A stretch of 9,980 bases of DNA. Origin: Bacillota bacterium. Lineage in GTDB: Bacteria; Bacillota_E; Symbiobacteriia; Symbiobacteriales; Symbiobacteriaceae. Below, in pieces: positions 7,844-9,980 of this stretch; the stretch's first letter is position 1, and each line of letters opens with the position of its first letter. The DNA lies in contig QGVE01000103.1 in assembly GCA_003242675.1 (NCBI GenBank), positions 1 to 9,980 of the forward strand, read 5' to 3'. The notes beneath the pieces are model-generated. The model searched no databases and had not been told where the DNA came from. It saw only the letters and a list, made by a program, of their open reading frames with translations. The translations under genes were made by a program, and so were the position numbers.

Positions 7844-8569
7844 CTAATTCATCATTGTAGGAGTGAAGGCGCTTGTGACCCCGACCGCCACCGCGTTGAG
7901 CAGGGTGGTCACCACGAAGACCGTGACGGGCAGGGCCCACCCCTTCCGGGGCTCGCGGTCGAAGAGGGCGGCGAAGCCGATGCCGAGCAGGACGTAGTAC
8001 CAGAGGTACAGCGGGTTGAACGAGCTGAGCAGGCCGACCAGGTACGGGCTGGCCGTCTCCGGCAGCAGCACCGCGGCGCTCAGGTTGAGCTGCCGGCCGG
8101 TGGCCGCGAGGAAGATCCCCGCAAGGAGGTTCAGGATCGCCAGGGGCAGGCGCGCGTAGCCGATCATGCCCATGTAGGCCGAGAGCGGAACGCCGCCGCC
8201 CTCGAACTGGCCGAAGAACATCGCGACCAGCGACAGGACGAAGCCCGCGACCCACGGCGCGATCAGGGCGCTTACGGCCAGGGACGCCCCTGCGCTCCAC
8301 TTCATCATGGCGCGCATGAGTTCGAGGTCGATCTCCTGGTTGGCCGACATGGCCGAGGCCGTGGCCTGCGTGGCGATCTCCACCACCTTGCCGTAGGTCA
8401 GGGCCATCACGGCGAGGCCCACCAGCATGTGGACCAGATAGGGAACCAAGACCGGCGGCTTCTCGGCCATCGCCCGGAAGGTCGCCACCGGATCCGTGAG
8501 CACGCGCAGCACCGCCCGCCAGGGCGAGATGCGCGAACCGTTGTCGGGATTCCGCAGGGATTCGCTCAC
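7844..8569 (-). CDS. yknW: Yip1-family integral membrane protein, YknW-like first gene of the transporter operon
   Basis: 241 aa. After a soluble N-terminus with the Yip1-type VLTDPVATFRAMAE stretch (23-36), five hydrophobic segments appear near 39-59, 93-119, 137-157, 176-203 and 212-234. Typical Yip1 features are GYARLPLAILNLL (137-149) and SFNPLYLWYYVLLGIG (183-198). B. subtilis YknW is a Yip1 protein of similar size encoded directly before YknX and needed for full YknWXYZ function. The same order here supports the assignment, though the family is sequence-divergent and the symbol rests largely on context. It may help assemble the adaptor-permease complex in the cytoplasmic membrane. The start is GTG at 8569 with only a modest GGGGG as Shine-Dalgarno 8 nt upstream. 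The stop is 17 bp before the adaptor start. An ECF-type promoter lies immediately upstream. Confidence 0.85.
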   Translation of the reverse strand: MSESLRNPDNGSRISPWRAVLRVLTDPVATFRAMAEKPPVLVPYLVHMLVGLAVMALTYGKVVEIATQATASAMSANQEIDLELMRAMMKWSAGASLAVSALIAPWVAGFVLSLVAMFFGQFEGGGVPLSAYMGMIGYARLPLAILNLLAGIFLAATGRQLNLSAAVLLPETASPYLVGLLSSFNPLYLWYYVLLGIGFAALFDREPRKGWALPVTVFVVTTLLNAVAVGVTSAFTPTMMN

Positions 8570-8587
8570 TCTGTCAACCCCCTATTC

Positions 8588-8614
8588 GACGTCCTGGTAT
8601 TGGAACCGGTTTCC
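8588..8614 (-). promoter_or_regulatory. ECF-sigma-type (SigW/SigM-like) promoter of the transporter operon
   Basis: On the minus strand GGAAAC (8614-8609) is followed by a 17-nt spacer and CGTC (8591-8588). Bacillus ECF sigma factors of envelope stress recognise an AAC-containing -35 box and a CGT-containing -10 box at 16-17 nt. The site ends about 18 nt before the GTG at 8569, so the leader would be only about 10-13 nt long and begin close to the GGGGG. The -35 box is part of a near-palindrome (GGAAACCGGTTCC). No convincing sigma-A promoter is visible in the gap. Confidence 0.45.
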
Positions 8615-8628
8615 GTTCATCAGACCGC

Positions 8629-8642
8629 TTGGCGGACGCCAA
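8629..8642. promoter_or_regulatory. 14-bp dyad, candidate operator upstream of the transporter operon
   Basis: TTGGCG and CGCCAA form a perfect 6-bp inverted repeat with a 2-bp centre (GA). It lies 14 bp upstream of the -35 box of the ECF-type promoter, a usual place for an activator or repressor dimer. It is not followed by a T-run and is too short-looped for a stable RNA hairpin. Confidence 0.3.
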
Positions 8643-8701
8643 TGGTTCTCTCGGACGGGCAAACCGTTCGACAAAGCCGTACTATACGACGCTCACCAAC
8701 G

Positions 8702-8730
8702 AAAACCCCCCTTCACGGCGGAAGGGGGTT
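8702..8730 (-). terminator. Intrinsic terminator after the small membrane protein gene
   Basis: An 8-bp stem (8707-8714 with 8721-8728), extended by AA/TT pairs past one bulged C (8706), encloses the loop ACGGCG. On the minus strand it is followed by TTTTCGTT. It begins 15 nt after the stop codon at 8746 and separates the small gene from the transporter operon. Confidence 0.8.
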
Positions 8731-8745
8731 GCCGGAAAGGGCGGT

Positions 8746-9111
8746 TCACGCCCACCAGGGGATGGCGGCGACGACCAGGACCAGCGAAACGAGGTAGGCC
8801 CAGAACCCGGCCGCCGGAGTGGAGCCCTTCTGACGCCTGCGGCCGGCGTGGGCGATCAGCATCGCGGCGATCATCGTCAGCGGGTGGACGAAGGCGAAGA
8901 AGGCGTTGTGCCTCCAGCCGGACTCGAGGAGCCAGATGATCAGCCCGAGCAGCACCTGCACATCCAGCGCGATGGTGAAGGCCAGTCCCGCCCGGCTGCC
9001 CCACCCTTCGGCACCCCGGTTGCCGGCCGCACGGGCGCCGACCAGAGCCGCCACCGCCGCAGCCAGGATGATCCAGCGCATCACGCTGTGCGCCATGATC
9101 AACCAGAACAT
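8746..9111 (-). CDS. Small four-helix conserved membrane protein with conserved-looking histidines (function unknown)
   Basis: 121 aa. Four hydrophobic segments lie near 11-29, 42-62, 74-90 and 101-120. The pattern H8-S-V-M-R12-W at the start, D50-V-Q-V-L-L-G-L-I at 50-58, H76-P before helix 3 and H88-A-G-R after it resembles small membrane proteins of Chloroflexi and Bacteroidetes often labelled 'cytochrome b-like' or hypothetical. I recall this resemblance and cannot check it. His76 and His88 are 12 residues apart on one helix and, with His8, could bind haem or metal, but this is speculation. The start is ATG at 9111 with GGGGAGG (9119-9125) 7 nt upstream. It appears to be a single-gene transcript with its own terminator, divergent from the DUF169 gene. 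Confidence 0.8.
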   Translation of the reverse strand: MFWLIMAHSVMRWIILAAAVAALVGARAAGNRGAEGWGSRAGLAFTIALDVQVLLGLIIWLLESGWRHNAFFAFVHPLTMIAAMLIAHAGRRRQKGSTPAAGFWAYLVSLVLVVAAIPWWA

Positions 9112-9254
9112 CGGATTACCTCCCCGATACTTTTTCGTTCCCTTTCTTCTCTCCCCGCGCGTTCCATCCCTTTCGATTTCCCATCCATTCTACCACTCGG
9201 CAGGGATTTCGAATAAGTATGGAGAAAAGTGCGGCACAAAGGGGAGGGATCGCG

Positions 9255-9980
9255 ATGGGGGAGACGACGCGGGCGCTGGACTGCCAGGAGGTGGCCCGGG
9301 CCCTGGACCGGTACCTGCGCACGGACACGTTCCCGCTGGGCATCCGGGTGTTCCGGGGGGACGAGCCGCTCCCGGAGCGCGTGCGGCGGCCGTGGCGGGA
9401 CATGGGGATCAAGATCGCCATCTGCCAGGGCATCGGCATGGCCCGCCGGTACGGGTGGGCGGTGGCGATGGGGCCGGAGGACCTGATCTGCCCGATCGCG
9501 CTGGTGGCCTTCGGGTTCAAGCCGGCCATCCCGTACTACACCGAGGGGAACCTCGCCGCGGGCATGTACGTGGAGACCTGCGGGGCAGGGGCCCGCACGG
9601 AACAGGAGGTGCCCAAGTTCTCGCCGGAGGAGGCGGGCACGGTGGTGGTGGCCCCGCTCGCCCGGTGCACCTTCGAGCCCGAGACGCTGCTCATCTACGG
9701 CAACTCGGCCCAGATCATGCGGGCGGTCACCGGCGCGCTCTGGAAGACCGGCGGCGCCATCACCTCCACCACCACGGGCCGGGCCGACTGCGCCGACATC
9801 GTCATCCGCACCGCCCGGGAGGGCCGGCCCCAGTTCATCCTGCCCTGCCTCGGTGACCGGATCTTCGGCCAGACCCAGGACACGGAGATGGCGTTCACCA
9901 TGCCCTGGTCCCAGGTGGGCGACCTGCTGGAAGGGCTGGAGGGCACGCACCGGGGCGGCGTGCGCTACCCGATTCCCACG
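9255..9980 (+). CDS. DUF169 family protein (partial, C-terminus beyond window)
   Basis: 242 codons are visible with no stop. Features resemble the DUF169 family (COG2043), soluble proteins of unknown function in bacteria and archaea: an early PLGIRVFRG strand, C57-Q-G-I-G-M-A-R helix, C79-P-I-A-L-V-A-F-G-F, a Gly-rich A-G-M-Y-V-E-T-C109 segment, V-V-V-A-P-L-A-R-C138, the E-T-L-L-I-Y-G-N-S-A-Q-I-M-R helix (143-156), a cysteine at 179 and the L-P-C198-L-G-D-R motif. No signal peptide or membrane helix is seen, so it is probably cytoplasmic. Seven cysteines in 242 residues could serve a metal or Fe-S site, unproven. The start ATG at 9255 has GGGGAGG (9241-9247) 7 nt upstream. This is the only plus-strand gene, and it diverges from the small membrane protein gene across 143 bp. 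Confidence 0.85.
   Translation, partial: MGETTRALDCQEVARALDRYLRTDTFPLGIRVFRGDEPLPERVRRPWRDMGIKIAICQGIGMARRYGWAVAMGPEDLICPIALVAFGFKPAIPYYTEGNLAAGMYVETCGAGARTEQEVPKFSPEEAGTVVVAPLARCTFEPETLLIYGNSAQIMRAVTGALWKTGGAITSTTTGRADCADIVIRTAREGRPQFILPCLGDRIFGQTQDTEMAFTMPWSQVGDLLEGLEGTHRGGVRYPIPT

Noticed and set aside
8572..8577. Perfect -35-like TTGACA on the minus strand
   Set aside because: It ends 2 nt before the GTG start of the Yip1 gene, and the sequence 17 nt downstream (CGGAAT) is a poor -10 box inside the coding region.
9164..9192. CCATCC direct repeat and TAGAAT (9192-9187, minus) in the divergent intergenic region as regulatory sites
   Set aside because: The repeat is only 6 bp, and the TAGAAT lacks a -35 partner at 16-18 nt, so no promoter or operator could be supported.
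9099..9950. A minus-strand open frame of 283 codons opposite the DUF169 gene
   Set aside because: The plus strand shows family motifs and a good ribosome binding site, and the minus-strand product is low-complexity His/Arg/Pro-rich.

Overview
The window is very GC-rich (roughly 70% by eye). Its genes have Firmicutes-type Shine-Dalgarno sequences (AAGGAGG, AGGAGG) and mix ATG, GTG and TTG starts. Gene content (a Bacillus ykn-type transporter operon, a copper-amine-oxidase-like stalk domain protein, a Yip1 membrane protein, a DUF169 protein) points to a high-GC, probably thermophilic Firmicute. A Symbiobacterium-like clostridium is my best guess; this is inference, since no marker gene is present.

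Layout: seven genes are complete or partial on the minus strand and one partial gene is on the plus strand. Reading the minus strand from right to left: (i) a small four-helix membrane protein (8746-9111) closed by an intrinsic terminator (8702-8730); (ii) a five-gene operon running Yip1 protein (7844-8569), long HlyD-type adaptor (6255-7826), ABC ATPase (5530-6273), MacB-type permease (4328-5533) and a secreted protein of about eight carboxypeptidase-regulatory-like repeats (1996-4314), closed by an intrinsic terminator (1929-1958); (iii) a membrane-anchored single stalk-domain protein (1270-1857); (iv) a class A beta-lactamase-like serine hydrolase (1-1154, cut by the window start) with its own promoter. 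On the plus strand, a DUF169 protein (9255-9980, cut by the window end) diverges from the small membrane protein.

The operon's first four genes have the same order and families as Bacillus subtilis yknWXYZ, the four-component exporter that protects against the SdpC peptide toxin and belongs to the SigW envelope-stress regulon. Consistent with that, an ECF-sigma-type promoter (GGAAAC, 17 nt, CGTC) lies just ahead of the first gene here. The version in this window differs in two ways: the adaptor is much longer, with a coiled-coil hairpin of about 218 residues, and a fifth gene for a secreted repeat protein is translationally coupled to the permease. The junctions are tight (17-bp gap, 19-bp overlap, 4-bp overlap, then a start whose Shine-Dalgarno overlaps the permease stop), so the five proteins are probably made together as an envelope-stress or toxin-defence export unit.

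There is no gene-free stretch over 300 bases. The gaps are 1155-1269 (promoter of the hydrolase), 1858-1995 (terminator plus AT-rich leader), 8570-8745 (ECF promoter, a dyad and a terminator) and 9112-9254 (divergent intergenic region with no promoter I can call with confidence). I saw no tRNA, rRNA, CRISPR array, insertion sequence or origin.
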